A DNA stretch of 64,000 nt, taken from positions 27,656-91,655 of the forward strand of contig JAHLVW010000061.1 of the NCBI GenBank assembly GCA_019058275.1, given 5' to 3'. How positions within the stretch are numbered: the first letter of the stretch is position 1; the number at the start of each line of letters is the position of its first letter. The notes below the pieces were generated by a model that made no database searches, was not told the DNA's origin, and saw only the letters and a list, made by a program, of their open reading frames with translations. The DNA comes from Candidatus Heimdallarchaeota archaeon (GTDB lineage: Archaea; Asgardarchaeota; Heimdallarchaeia; JABLTI01). This document shows, one piece after another, positions 1 through 9,664 of this stretch. Position numbers and translations under genes: made by a program.

Positions 1-242
1 TTACCTCGAACATCTTCTTTGGGTATTTTAAAAAATAGTGTAAAAGTAATGAGATTTTCTTCTTGGAGTGGTATAATTGATTCATCTGTTGATTCATATG
101 TTATTTCTGAATCTATATAAGATAATGAACCAACCATTACTTTCATAACAACTCTACTAGCTAGTTTAGGATCGATTCCTTTTTGATAAATTACTTTTGG
201 ACCTATTTTATCATCAAAAGTTCCTAAACAAATTCCGATAAT
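1..242 (-). CDS. Small 'IGP-signature' protein, 3' end beyond the window edge
   Basis: Only the first 80 or so codons are inside the window, and no named domain is recognised with certainty. The reading frame opens with IGICLGTFDDKIGPKVIY and continues through LASRVVMKVMVGSLS, an alternating strand-helix pattern. The same G-F-(D/E)-x-IGP start followed by a helix recurs in the gene at 54484-55264, so the two are probably relatives. A longin- or roadblock-like small fold is possible but is inference from the pattern. No ATG, GTG or TTG precedes the conserved start. A GGAGG (251-255 on the complement) lies 8 bases before an in-frame ATT at 242, which I take as the likely start codon. Confidence 0.5.
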   Translation of the reverse strand, partial: MIGICLGTFDDKIGPKVIYQKGIDPKLASRVVMKVMVGSLSYIDSEITYESTDESIIPLQEENLITFTLFFKIPKEDVRG

Positions 243-365
243 TTCTATTTCCTCCTAAATTTACTGATGTGTGTTACTCGTTAATTAATGTAAAGTATTA
301 AGGCAAACTATTTCTGCATGCAATAATCGCTAGTATAAAAGTGCAACTATCAGTAAGAAGTTTCA

Positions 366-1058
366 CTATCCACGTTTTTTTATTCTAATGGAAGTTAATT
401 CCTTAACTATGAAGTCAGGTTTTGCAGCTATTATTTTATCTAATTTACTTGTTCCTGTAAGTACTGCTATAGTTGTTGCTCCTGCAGTATTTCCAGCTTC
501 TACATCACTAATACTATCACCAACATAAATACATTCAGAAGGTAAAATTTGTAACAGCTCAGCAGATTTGTAAATTATATCTGGAGCAGGTTTATGATTA
601 TCCACTTCATAACCTGATACAATTACATCAAAAAATTTGGTTATTTCAAAATGATCAGTTACTTCGATTATGAATCTTTTAAATTTCGTTGAAGCAATAC
701 CAATTTTCAAACCAGTTGCTTTTATTGACTCAAGAAGCTCTGTGACTTTTGGGAATAATTCAGTAATTTGCAAGTGATTTTTAGCATAGATTTTTCTTAT
801 TTCTTTTACGTATTCCCAAATCTCCTCATTTGATTTCTCTATAAGCACTTCTCTGAAAAGCTCCTCTATTGGTTTACCAAATAAACTTTCTAGACTTTTT
901 TTACTAAAATTATAACCTTTTGAATCTAGAAAATCCTTTACGATTGTAATTATGCCTTCTTGTGAATCTATTAATGTGCCATCAAGATCAAAAAGAAATG
1001 CTTTAGTAGATTTATTTTTGCAGAGTATATCTTCTAGAGTAACTGTATCATCAATCAT
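366..1058 (-). CDS. HAD-superfamily hydrolase, phosphoglycolate-phosphatase type
   Basis: A 230-residue soluble HAD phosphatase. Motif I is FLFDLDGTLIDS near residue 22 (nucleophile Asp and acid/base Asp), motif II is the ST of GIASTKFKR, motif III is the Lys of HKPAPD, and motif IV is GDSISDVEAG. The helical cap between motifs I and II matches the Gph/PGP-like C1-cap subgroup. This subgroup removes phosphate from small metabolites such as phosphoglycolate, pyrophosphate or sugar phosphates; the substrate cannot be told from sequence. It stands alone, with about 120 bases to the partial gene at the left edge. A second, unrelated HAD protein lies at 11619-12317. Confidence 0.85.
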   Translation of the reverse strand: MIDDTVTLEDILCKNKSTKAFLFDLDGTLIDSQEGIITIVKDFLDSKGYNFSKKSLESLFGKPIEELFREVLIEKSNEEIWEYVKEIRKIYAKNHLQITELFPKVTELLESIKATGLKIGIASTKFKRFIIEVTDHFEITKFFDVIVSGYEVDNHKPAPDIIYKSAELLQILPSECIYVGDSISDVEAGNTAGATTIAVLTGTSKLDKIIAAKPDFIVKELTSIRIKKRG

Positions 1059-1252
1059 AAATTATCAGATATCTTTTATCCCTTAAAGGTTTAATGAAGA
1101 AAAAGGGATATTCGCTAGATTGGAAATTAATACTAAAAATAAAACAATTTAATCTTTGAAATGAATTTTCTCGTTTTTGCAAGAGAGATTTTCTAGATTT
1201 TTATTGCAAGATTATATTTTTAAGCATTATATCATTATTAGTATGATTTCTG

Positions 1253-1718
1253 ATGGATATTGGTATAATTTATTTTTCAGCAACAGGAAATACTGCAAAA
1301 TTGGTCATGCAATATCCTATAAACTAAAAGATATGGGAATGAGTGTTTGCTTAATTGATATTACTCCTTTTAGAAACAGAAAAGAGAAAATCAATAATGA
1401 AAAATATGATGCTTTAATATTTGGATTTCCAGTTTGGGGTTCAATAATCCAGCAATTTGTAGAGATTGGATAAAAACATTGGAAGGTAAAAACAAGCTGT
1501 GTAGCATGTACTTCACTTATGGCGGACCAACAATGGGTATTGCTCATATCTAACAAAAAAGCTTCTAAATGAACAAGGATTTAGAGTTATTGCTACAGCA
1601 GAATTTCCTGGTAAACATTCCTATAATGTTACTAAGGGATTCAATTTCTTAGAAGATCGTTCCCAACATAGAGGATCTTAAGTTTGCAGAAGAGTATGCA
1701 GTAAAGCCAATAGCTCTT
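1253..1718 (+). pseudogene. Decayed flavodoxin-fold gene with several frameshifts
   Basis: Flavodoxin homology can be followed only by changing frame. It opens with MDIGIIYFSATGNTAKLV, a classic FMN phosphate-binding loop. It then shifts frame at about 1300 to ISYKLKDMGMSVCLIDITPF and YDALIFGFPVWG, shifts at about 1440 to DWIKTLEGKNKLCSMYF and YGGPTMGIAH, shifts at about 1550 to TKKLLNEQGFRVIATAEFPG, and shifts at about 1660 to PNIEDLKFAEEYAVKPIALEQ. At least four frame changes in 470 bases mark true decay rather than one read error. The layout resembles EFR1-type flavodoxins, which can be fused to ferredoxin. The last segment runs in frame into the beta-propeller gene downstream, so a deletion seems to have joined two broken genes near 1718. 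Confidence 0.7.
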
Positions 1719-3598
1719 GAACAACAAGAAAGTACTGTGAGTTATTTCATTGGAAACAATGGTGCGCATAGCAATATCATAAAGTGTGAAAAAATTGCTT
1801 ATTACAACTTATGGTCAGGAATTGATCTCTTTTACGAAATCACTAATGATGGGATCAAATATGAATACCATGTTAACGTTGGAGCAAACGTTCAAGATAT
1901 TAGAACTAGATTTGAAGGGTTAGACGACCAACCATCTATAAAATCTGACAAACTAGTGTTATCTATTGACGAACATCAAATTATCGATGATGGACTTCGG
2001 GTCTTCCAAGAAAACGATTTAGATATAGATGCTGAATTCATTTCTGATGATAGAATACATATGGTTTTGATGTTAGCACCTATGATATAACTCGTAAACT
2101 CATAATTGATCCCCTAATCTATTCAACATTTATCGGGGGAAGCGGTTATGAGATAACTAGAAATATTGTTCTTGACAATTTAGGAAACGCCTACATTGTA
2201 GGAAGTACTTCTTCAGTAGATTTCCCAACCAGTGCTACAGCTTACAACGATACCCTTTCTGCTGTTGGAGATGATGTCATTGTTTTGAAATTATCTGCAG
2301 ATGGATCTACTTTACTCTATTCAACATTCATCGGTGGAAATGGAACCGATTATGGATATGATATAGAAATTGATAATACTGGTTGCGCTTTTATCACAGG
2401 TTGTACGGATTCTATCAATTTCCCAACAGTTAACGCATACGATGAAACATATAATGGTAAAAATGCAGAGAATGGCGATTGCTTTATATTAAAACTCTCT
2501 TCAGATGGATCGTCATTAATCTATTCTACCTACTTTGGTGGAAGTGGTGACGATATTGCACTAGGAATAGCACTAGATACCACTAATAACATAATTTTCA
2601 CAGGAGAAACAACATCTACAGATTTTCCACTATATAATACAATTGACAGTAAATATGACGGATTAGTAGAATGCTTCTTTGCGAAAATAGCTGCAAATGG
2701 TTCTTCAATAATTTTCTCAACCTATTTTGGTGAAACAGAACAGGAGTTTGTAGAAAGAGCATGTGCTATTGATGTAGGAAACAATGGAGACATTTATTTC
2801 ATAGGCACGGCTTTAACCGACAATATTACAATGACTGATGAAACAACGTTTGGTTCATACCATGGAGATTTTGATATTTTTCTTGTTAAACTATCTGAGG
2901 ATGGGTCATTGCTATATTCAACATATATAGGAGGAGATGGAATGGATAGTGCAAGGGCAATAGAAGTTGACAGTGCAAATAATCTTTACTTACTAGGGGA
3001 AACTACAAGCTTAGACATCCCCATCGTCAATGCAAACGACGATGAGTACAATTACATGTTTGATGTATATCTCATGAAACTTACAATGAATGGATCAACA
3101 CCTGAAATCCTTTTCTCTACCTATTTAGGAGGAGATTATATGGACTATCCACAAGATCTTTGTTTAGACAGTGAAGGCAATGTGTTTATAACAGGACAGA
3201 CTTATTCAGAAGATTTCCCCATAACAAAAAATGCTTATGATAATGAACTATCAGGTTCAGCGGATTCGTTCTTATCTGTATTTTCACCAGATGGTAGTGA
3301 ATTATTATACTCAACCTTCATAGGTGGAAATTCTTCTGATTATTCTTATAGTATAGGTTTGAGCAATAATTTAGAGGTTGTTTTAGCTGGAACTACCAAA
3401 TCAGTTGATTTTCCAAGAGAAGCAGCAGCATACGATGACACTTATTTTGGTGGTACTGATATCTTTGTCCTTAAAATAGAAATTGATCTTGAACAAGATG
3501 GTGCATCTTGGTCATTCTACTGGTCAATTTCAACTATCTTCACAATTGGTGCAATTATTGTTTTAATATCAAAAAAGAAAAATAAAGTCGCGGGATAA
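1719..3598 (+). CDS. SBBP-type beta-propeller surface protein, 5'-truncated and frameshifted
   Basis: The N-terminal part (SYFIGNNGAHS, YYNLWSGIDLFYE) matches the domain that precedes SBBP beta-propeller repeats. From about 2110 there are repeated blades of about 55-60 residues with the core LLYSTFIGGNGTDYGYDI, ending with GxxxSxDFP. A C-terminal membrane helix (STIFTIGAIIVLIS) followed by KKKNK suggests a membrane-anchored surface protein. The two parts are in different frames. The T4 run at 2065-2068 would join them if it had one more T, giving FDVSTYDITRKLIIDPLIYS. No signal peptide is left, because the 5' end is fused to the flavodoxin remnant. It may no longer be made or exported. A hairpin terminator follows the stop codon. 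Confidence 0.7.
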
Positions 3599-3610
3599 AG
3601 TAAGAGATTT

Positions 3611-3645
3611 AGTCGAAGTTTACCTTCGACTCATTTTCTTTTTTT
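3611..3645 (+). terminator. Hairpin plus T-tract after the SBBP gene
   Basis: Inverted repeat AGTCGAAG (3611-3618) and CTTCGACT (3624-3631), an 8-bp perfect stem with a 5-base loop, followed by a T-rich stretch. It sits 13 bases after the SBBP stop codon. It has the form of a bacterial intrinsic terminator; in archaea the T-tract alone is usually enough. Confidence 0.6.
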
Positions 3646-3702
3646 GAAGTATCTATGAAATGCATTTTGTACAATAAAAATTTTAAGTGATTTTGATAAC
3701 TA

Positions 3703-4392
3703 ATGACTATGCCATTTGTTGTTAATGATGAAATTCGGATAAATTATAAGATTATCAATGAGTGTAATGGAGAATATTTACTTCTTCACACAGGATTGAA
3801 TTCCACAAAAGAAGCTTGGATAGAGTTAAGTTATACTGAGGAATTAAAGAAACATTTCAAACTTATTCTGATTGATCCCCGAGGACAAGGTGAAAGTGAT
3901 AAACCAAGAGATTTGAAAAAATACTCGTTCAAATTAATGGCTGATGATGTTATTGCTGTTCTAAATCATTTAGATATTGATAAATTACATTTCTTTGGTT
4001 ATTCACTGGGAGGTCTTGTAGGATGGCAAGTTGTCAAATATTATCCTGAAAGACTACTCTCCTTTGTTGCTGGGGGAAGTCGTGTAAAATACCCACCAAA
4101 CAATCCAAACGTATTCCTTAGACTTGCATTTATGAAAGAAGGACCTATTGAAAATGCACCTCTAGATCCTTACGATGTTGAAGAATTACTTCCGAAACTA
4201 AAATTACCAATTCTAACATTTGTTGGTGAAAAGGATAAATCATGCTATCCAGCAGTAGTTGAATATTCAAAGCTCATTCCCAATTGTACTACTTTTGTTC
4301 TTCCTGGATTAAATCATCCAGAAGCTATGATGAAAAAAGAGCTTGTATTACCAAAAATTTTGGACTTCCTAAAATCTAATACAAGTTCATGA
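3703..4392 (+). CDS. Alpha/beta-hydrolase fold enzyme
   Basis: A 229-residue cytoplasmic alpha/beta hydrolase. Visible elements are the oxyanion-loop region LLHTGLNST, the strand-turn LIDPRGQGESDKP, the nucleophile elbow FGYSLGG (Ser near residue 103), the acid region FVGEKDKS, and the catalytic His in LPGLNHPEAM near the C-terminus. The length is short for the family because the lid region is small. Family members include esterases, lipases and C-C hydrolases; the substrate is unknown. It has its own upstream region after the terminator at 3611 and is not part of an operon. Confidence 0.85.
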   Translation: MTMPFVVNDEIRINYKIINECNGEYLLLHTGLNSTKEAWIELSYTEELKKHFKLILIDPRGQGESDKPRDLKKYSFKLMADDVIAVLNHLDIDKLHFFGYSLGGLVGWQVVKYYPERLLSFVAGGSRVKYPPNNPNVFLRLAFMKEGPIENAPLDPYDVEELLPKLKLPILTFVGEKDKSCYPAVVEYSKLIPNCTTFVLPGLNHPEAMMKKELVLPKILDFLKSNTSS

Positions 4393-4502
4393 CTTTCTTC
4401 ATTTTTCTTTGGGTTGCGTTTAAATAGTAAGAGGAACCATTGCTATTTACTACTAAAGTGGTAACTACCAATGTGTTACTGTTTAAGCTGGGTGACGAAA
4501 TA

Positions 4503-5276
4503 ATGAGTGAAATATTTTGTATAGAGTGTGGGAATAAATTAGAAATTGAAGATGTTTTTTGCAGTCAATGTGGATCAACTGTTATGAGAAAGAGAAGTAA
4601 TGGCACCACAGAACAAGTAAGAGTGGCAATTCAAGAACACCTATTACTAAATGTAGGCTTTTTTGGAGTATATACTCAAGGAAGAACATATCTGAATATA
4701 CTATATTTGATATTATTACTTCCATTAGGAATATTCTACTTTACATATGCAGTAACATGTTTCTCAACATTTGCAGGATTAATACCTATTTTCATTGGAT
4801 TTATTCTTTTATTCTTCTTCTTACTTAGTTTACCATATTTACTAGAAATTCAAACATGGCTTTCATCATTTCTAACAGGCGTAAAAATAAAACCTGATAG
4901 AATAAAATTCAAAAAAGAAGGAACATTGACACAGAAGGTATTTAGTTCTTTAAAGAACAAATCGATCTACAAATCATTCTTCTATTATCTGATATTTGCA
5001 ATGCCCATTGGTATTATTACTTTTACATTTGCAGTTACACTAATATCAACTTCTGTTGGTTTAATGTTCTCTTGGGTTGAGCTTATTGTTGAATATGCTA
5101 TTTTTGGCGAAGTCTTTAGAGATGCTTGGTATGCAATATTGCCAACAGGATTTTGGATTTTCTTACATGTTATTACTCCAATCATTGGTTTCCTTTTACT
5201 AACATTTTCGCTTCATATATTGAACAGAATGGCAATATATCATAGTCGCTTTATTCAATTCATTGCTAAAAACTAG
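4503..5276 (+). CDS. Zinc-ribbon membrane protein
   Basis: About 257 residues. The N-terminus has a zinc ribbon, CIECGNKLEIEDVFCSQCGS (two C-x2-C pairs), followed by four or five hydrophobic segments (ILYLILLLPLGIFYF, GLIPIFIGFILLFFFLL, FYYLIFAMPIGIITFTF, FLHVITPIIGFLLLTF). The internal repeat of the 'PLGIFYFTYAVTCFSTFAGLIPIF' type suggests two copies of a sensor-like membrane unit. This sequence type is found near two-component sensors in archaea, but no kinase domain is present here. An in-frame start exists at 4440, but the ATG at 4503 follows GGTGAC and begins directly at the ribbon, so I prefer it. Function unknown. Confidence 0.6.
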   Translation: MSEIFCIECGNKLEIEDVFCSQCGSTVMRKRSNGTTEQVRVAIQEHLLLNVGFFGVYTQGRTYLNILYLILLLPLGIFYFTYAVTCFSTFAGLIPIFIGFILLFFFLLSLPYLLEIQTWLSSFLTGVKIKPDRIKFKKEGTLTQKVFSSLKNKSIYKSFFYYLIFAMPIGIITFTFAVTLISTSVGLMFSWVELIVEYAIFGEVFRDAWYAILPTGFWIFLHVITPIIGFLLLTFSLHILNRMAIYHSRFIQFIAKN

Positions 5277-5326
5277 TTAGGGGCAAATTAATGTTTGACT
5301 CCTATTTTCTTTCTTTATTTTATTTA

Positions 5327-5884
5327 TTATACAAGCTTTCTCGAGTTTAATTGACTTACTTTTGTCTTTAGGAATTGCCTTTTTTCTCCTCTTGTCTTTA
5401 GTTTTTCTAATTCTTCTTTATGCTGTTCGAGAACAATCTCGCTCTGTAGGAAAGCATAGATTGCATCATAAAATGGGAATTCCATTTCTAAAGCTTCATG
5501 GTCTGAATCTACTAAAAGTGGTGCACCACTTGCTATTGCTTCTAATCCCCATGCAAGAGGCTCATCATCTAATTTTCCAGTATCAGATGCTCGGACTATC
5601 TTTCTTAGTCTTTGCAAAGCTTCATCATCTTCCAATTGATATCTTTTGATAATAGCATCAAATGAACAATATTTTACTCCATTTTCCTCATAATGGTCTA
5701 GATCAGCATCTGAAATTTTTGCATCAAAAGGAATTGCTCCTGTTTGCTTTACAAAATCAGCTATCTTTTCTTTTGGTAGAAAAACAAACTGAGCATGTAA
5801 ATCAATAAATCGTTTAATTAGCCAAGGACATACAACTCGATCTACATGAACATAATTTCTACTAACCCATATCATTCTAATCAA
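5327..5884 (-). CDS. ChrB-type chromate resistance family protein
   Basis: A 185-residue protein whose start, WVSRNYVHVDRVVCPWLIKRFID, fits the ChrB C-terminal/'chromate resistance protein' family. The Cys-Pro-Trp-Leu-Ile-(K/R)-Arg-Phe core is the family hallmark, and the His/Glu/Asp-rich middle (DLDHYEENGVKYCSFDAII) is also typical. ChrB proteins act with the ChrA transporter or as chromate-responsive factors. No ChrA is seen in this window, so the role in this organism is uncertain. The start is either the ATG at 5884 or the one at 5875; both leave the conserved core intact. Confidence 0.7.
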   Translation of the reverse strand: MIRMIWVSRNYVHVDRVVCPWLIKRFIDLHAQFVFLPKEKIADFVKQTGAIPFDAKISDADLDHYEENGVKYCSFDAIIKRYQLEDDEALQRLRKIVRASDTGKLDDEPLAWGLEAIASGAPLLVDSDHEALEMEFPFYDAIYAFLQSEIVLEQHKEELEKLKTRGEKRQFLKTKVSQLNSRKLV

Positions 5885-5974
5885 ATAACAGAATATCTTT
5901 TATTGTTAATAAACTTTAATTCAACGAAATTTTCTTAATTGTGAATTGCTATTGAATTACTTGAGTGATTCTAA

Positions 5975-6511
5975 ATGTCCAATACTGATTTAGATAGTGA
6001 AGAAGCTATAAAGAGAATGAGAGAAGAACCTGATTATGATAGAATAAAAAGCGAAGTTCTAACACTTTTAGCAGATAATAGAGACATAGTTCTTGCCACC
6101 TCATCTAAAAATAGAGTTACTGCTCGAACTGTTTCATTTACTAGCAAGGATTTAGATATCTATTTCTTATCTTGGGAACACAATAAAAAAATTGAACAAA
6201 TAAAAGAAAATCCAAATGTTGCTTTAACTCTGAGGAATGTTCAAATAGAAGGAATAGCAGAAGTTTTGGGTTGGGCTTTCAATAAAGAACACAAAGAAAT
6301 TGGTGATTTATTTAGAGCAAAGTTTTCTCCTAAATGGTTTGATACTTTTTCTGAAATTAAAGAAATGGTACTTGTAAAAATCACACCAGAAAAAATAGTG
6401 AAATTTGAAAATATCTATAAGCGTTTTCAATTCCAGAATTTTGATTTGAAGAACAAGAAAGTCTATCAGATGAGAATTGAAGACAAGGATAATCCCAATT
6501 TCCCCTATTAA
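5975..6511 (+). CDS. Pyridoxamine 5'-phosphate oxidase-like FMN-binding protein
   Basis: A 178-residue protein of the split-barrel flavin-binding fold. The pattern RDIVLATSSKNRVTARTVSF, then DLDIYFLSWEHNKKIEQIKENPNVALT and a following IEGIAEVLG, is the standard PNPOx-like order: strand, cofactor-binding turn, KxxQIxxNPxVA(L)xxxx, strand. Such proteins bind FMN or F420 and reduce small molecules, or act as general stress proteins. The true PdxH substrate residues are not obvious, so I call the family only. It is divergent from the ChrB-like gene, with 90 bases between them. Confidence 0.8.
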   Translation: MSNTDLDSEEAIKRMREEPDYDRIKSEVLTLLADNRDIVLATSSKNRVTARTVSFTSKDLDIYFLSWEHNKKIEQIKENPNVALTLRNVQIEGIAEVLGWAFNKEHKEIGDLFRAKFSPKWFDTFSEIKEMVLVKITPEKIVKFENIYKRFQFQNFDLKNKKVYQMRIEDKDNPNFPY

Positions 6512-6611
6512 TTTTGGGCAGTTTTTATTTTTTTTTTTCAATTAAGAAATCAAAGGCTACACAATAAATTTTAATGAAAATAAAATATTATTAATATGGG
6601 GGATATAATAA

Positions 6612-7885
6612 ATGAGGAATGCATACTATTTTAGAAAACGCTGTTTGAGTTTTTTATTATTAATTATCTTAATTGCTGTTCCAATTTTTAAGACTAATGG
6701 AGCAGCAAATGGTCCTAAGAATGTTTTACAAGTAAAAAAAGTGTCATCAGTACTACTGAATAACATGGAAATTGAAAATGATAGATTATACACCAACATT
6801 GTAAATGGTGATGATATCTACATTTTGATATTAATGATGAAGATAATCCTAAGCGAATTGGGAAGTATAAAACAGGCAAAAGCGTTCAAAAAATCTTTAG
6901 TTACGAAAATTGGTTATTTGTTTACTTGACTTGGAATGATATTAATACTTATGAACGATTCTTTGAATTAGAAATTCTTGATGCAAGTAAGACCTTTTGG
7001 ATAAAATCAAAAGCAAAAATTGAACTTCGTGAATTTGATGGCTTTTTTACAGATTATGGAATTTATATAGAAAATGGTATTATTACACTTTTTCACATGG
7101 ATAGAAACAGTACTTCTTTAGAACTAATTAAATTTAATCAAACTAATTTGGAAACTGAATGTGAAATTATTCAAGCAAAAGATTTGTTCAATAATAGTGT
7201 TAATTTAAGAAATTTAGTAATTAAAGAGAATATTATGTTCATAGTTTTTTGTGATGAAAATCAAACATTAGGTTTGGGAACGTTTAAGCTGTCGAATATG
7301 CAACACCCTCAGGAGCAATTTATAATTAAAGGTTCAAATGAACTTGCTATTGATAGTAAAGTATTCATTGAAAATAAAAAACTGTATATAGCCCATCAAA
7401 CAGGACCTGAGTTCCCTGGCAGATATCCATTAATAGAAACCTATGACTTTTCCAATATTTCTTCTATTCATAAGATTGGAACTTTAATTGAAAACTACAT
7501 GGCATTCTATATCTCAATCTTTGATGAGAGTCTTTATTTATTGGATTATAATAATTTTAAGATTTTTGAGATTGTCGAAGGAGTAAATTTAACTCAATTA
7601 GGATCTTATCAAAATGGACCTCTCTTATGGAATATGGTTTTTAATGAGCATAGAGCTTATATTAATCAAGATAGACCCAATACCAAAGAATCAATGATTA
7701 TTATTGATTGTGAAAATCAGACAGATTTGAAATATATTGATACATTTAGTAGAAAGAAACTCACTTCTGATTAGATATTAAAGATAAAAAATTCCTTTAT
7801 AGGAATAGGAATAGCATATTTAATCACTGGTGTTGTTGCTATTTCAACAGCGATTTATAAGAAATACAAAAAAAATAATTGCTAA
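6612..7885 (+). pseudogene. LVIVD-type beta-propeller anchored protein, frameshifted and with an in-frame TAG
   Basis: Starts with a signal peptide (SFLLLIILIAVPIFKTNGAA). The propeller unit IYIFDINDEDNPKRIGKYKTG, typical of LVIVD repeats, appears only when the T4 run at 6823-6826 is read as T5. The frame then stays open to a TAG at 7772-7774. Directly after the TAG, in the same frame, 36 more codons encode a membrane helix (IGIGIAYLITGVVAISTAI) and a basic tail ending at a TAA (7883-7885). The complete gene therefore looks like an exported, C-terminally anchored propeller, comparable with the gene at 24851-26083. One frameshift plus one nonsense codon suggests decay. Confidence 0.65.
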
Positions 7886-7973
7886 ATTTTGTTACACCTT
7901 TTTAATTTTTCATAAGCATTAGAGAGAAAGATTTTTCCATTATTAGATGTTTAAAATATTAGGAGAATAAAAA

Positions 7974-9659
7974 TTGTTTACTCTCATTCGAAAACAACTC
8001 GAAGAAGTTGATAATCTCATTATTGTTAGTGCGTTTTCCAAAGCTTTGGAAATAATAGAAGAAGTAATAAAAAGTAAAGAGATAAGACACGAAGAGAAAA
8101 TCGTTTGTAATATATATAAAAGTGATTTATTAAACAAGATGGGAAACAATCAAGAAGCTTTTGATCTTATTGATAAAATTCTAAAACAATTTAATACTCA
8201 AGAAATATCCACTCTAAAAATTAATGCTATGATACAGAAAGGTGAAGCATTATTCTTTTTGGATAATAAAGAGGGAGTTAAAGAAATAATAAATAGAATA
8301 GAAGATGAATTATTAAAATTAAAGGATATCTCAAAGAAAGAAATAACAAAAATAGAAGCTTCAATCTTAAAACTAAAGCTATATATCACTTCATCAAGGA
8401 TTGAACCAAAAAAATATCTAAAATTTGCACAAAAATGTAACAAATTAGCTGAAAAGAACGAAGATAAATTATTAACTATTTTTAGTTTGAAGGAAATTGC
8501 CCTGGCTTATTATCGACTTAATGAAAGAAATAAATGCCAAGAAAATATTAAGGAAGCATACAAATTAGCTATTTCTGTTGGAAGTAAACAAGAACAAGAA
8601 AACTGTCTATGGAAATTATCTGCCTATGAACCAAACCGAGAGAAGATCTTAGAGTATTCAGAAAAAGCTATTTCTATTCATGAAGAAAACGATTTCAAAC
8701 TTTATTCTTATAGTAAATATGTCTACTTAGGTTGTATTTATGTTAGAAATTGTGAATTTGAAAAAGCATTAACGTCACTTCATAAAGCAGAAAAATATTT
8801 AGAAAAGGACTCTAAAGAAAGCTCTAACATCTATTTTATTTACTCAAGATTATTCAATTTAAAGGGTGAATTAAATCTAGCATATGAAAATACCAAAAGA
8901 GCTTTAGAAATAGCATTAACATTTGATAATAAAGAAATAGTTGCTCAAAGCTATTATGATATGACTTTGTTAGCAATTGAACTTGAAAACTTGAATCTAG
9001 CTGAAGAACATCTAAAAGAGTTACGTCAATTAAAAAATGATTTAGATAAGGAAGAAATAAATCAAATGTATTTGTTAGCATCAGCATTAATATTAAAAGC
9101 AAACAAAGGAATTCGTGATTGGTCTAAAGCTATTGAATTACTGGAACAAATTATTGAGGATGAAGCTTTAAGCTCAACAATGCTGATAAATGCTACTCTT
9201 AATCTATGTGAATTATTAATTAAAGAAATAGAATTGTTTGGTGAAGATAGGATATTAGATAGTATAAAATCTCATCTAATATTATTGTATGACATTGCTG
9301 AAAAACAAAGCATTTATTGGTTAATTATTGAAATTTTAAGATTGGAATCACAACTAGCATTATTGGCTTTTGACACTGCAAAAGCAAAAGAGTTATTGGA
9401 AGAAGCTCTAAAAATAGCTCAAGAAAAAGGAATTCATAAACTCGCTATTGAAATCACAAATGAACAACTGGAAATAGATGAAAAAATTACTATTTTAGAG
9501 AAATTACAAGAATTAGATGCACCTTTGATTGAAACTATAAAACATGTTCATTTACTAAATAACATTAAAGAGATAAATGAAGAAATAACTACAGTTAAAT
9601 CTTGTAGTGGAAGCAAAAACACTATCGAATATCGGAAATTATTTGCTTTGAAAATTTAG
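7974..9659 (+). CDS. Tetratricopeptide-repeat protein
   Basis: A 561-residue all-helical protein built from TPR-like helix pairs, for example QEAFDLIDKILKQ, KCQENIKEAYKLAISVG, FEKALTSLHKAEKYL, AYENTKRALEIALTFDN, LAEEHLKELRQLKND and AKAKELLEEALKIAQEKG. There is no signal peptide, membrane helix or enzymatic domain, so it is likely a cytoplasmic scaffold. The start is a TTG at 7974, preceded at 7 bases by AGGAGA, and it gives MFTLIRKQLEEVD. It lies alone between a decayed propeller gene and a convergent small gene. Archaeal TPR proteins of this size are often linked to signalling; the partner is unknown. Confidence 0.8.
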   Translation: MFTLIRKQLEEVDNLIIVSAFSKALEIIEEVIKSKEIRHEEKIVCNIYKSDLLNKMGNNQEAFDLIDKILKQFNTQEISTLKINAMIQKGEALFFLDNKEGVKEIINRIEDELLKLKDISKKEITKIEASILKLKLYITSSRIEPKKYLKFAQKCNKLAEKNEDKLLTIFSLKEIALAYYRLNERNKCQENIKEAYKLAISVGSKQEQENCLWKLSAYEPNREKILEYSEKAISIHEENDFKLYSYSKYVYLGCIYVRNCEFEKALTSLHKAEKYLEKDSKESSNIYFIYSRLFNLKGELNLAYENTKRALEIALTFDNKEIVAQSYYDMTLLAIELENLNLAEEHLKELRQLKNDLDKEEINQMYLLASALILKANKGIRDWSKAIELLEQIIEDEALSSTMLINATLNLCELLIKEIELFGEDRILDSIKSHLILLYDIAEKQSIYWLIIEILRLESQLALLAFDTAKAKELLEEALKIAQEKGIHKLAIEITNEQLEIDEKITILEKLQELDAPLIETIKHVHLLNNIKEINEEITTVKSCSGSKNTIEYRKLFALKI

Positions 9660-9664
9660 AATTA

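Noticed and set aside
7772..7774. TAG as pyrrolysine
   Set aside because: The protein is a surface propeller with another frameshift upstream, not a methylamine methyltransferase, and no pyl gene is in the window.
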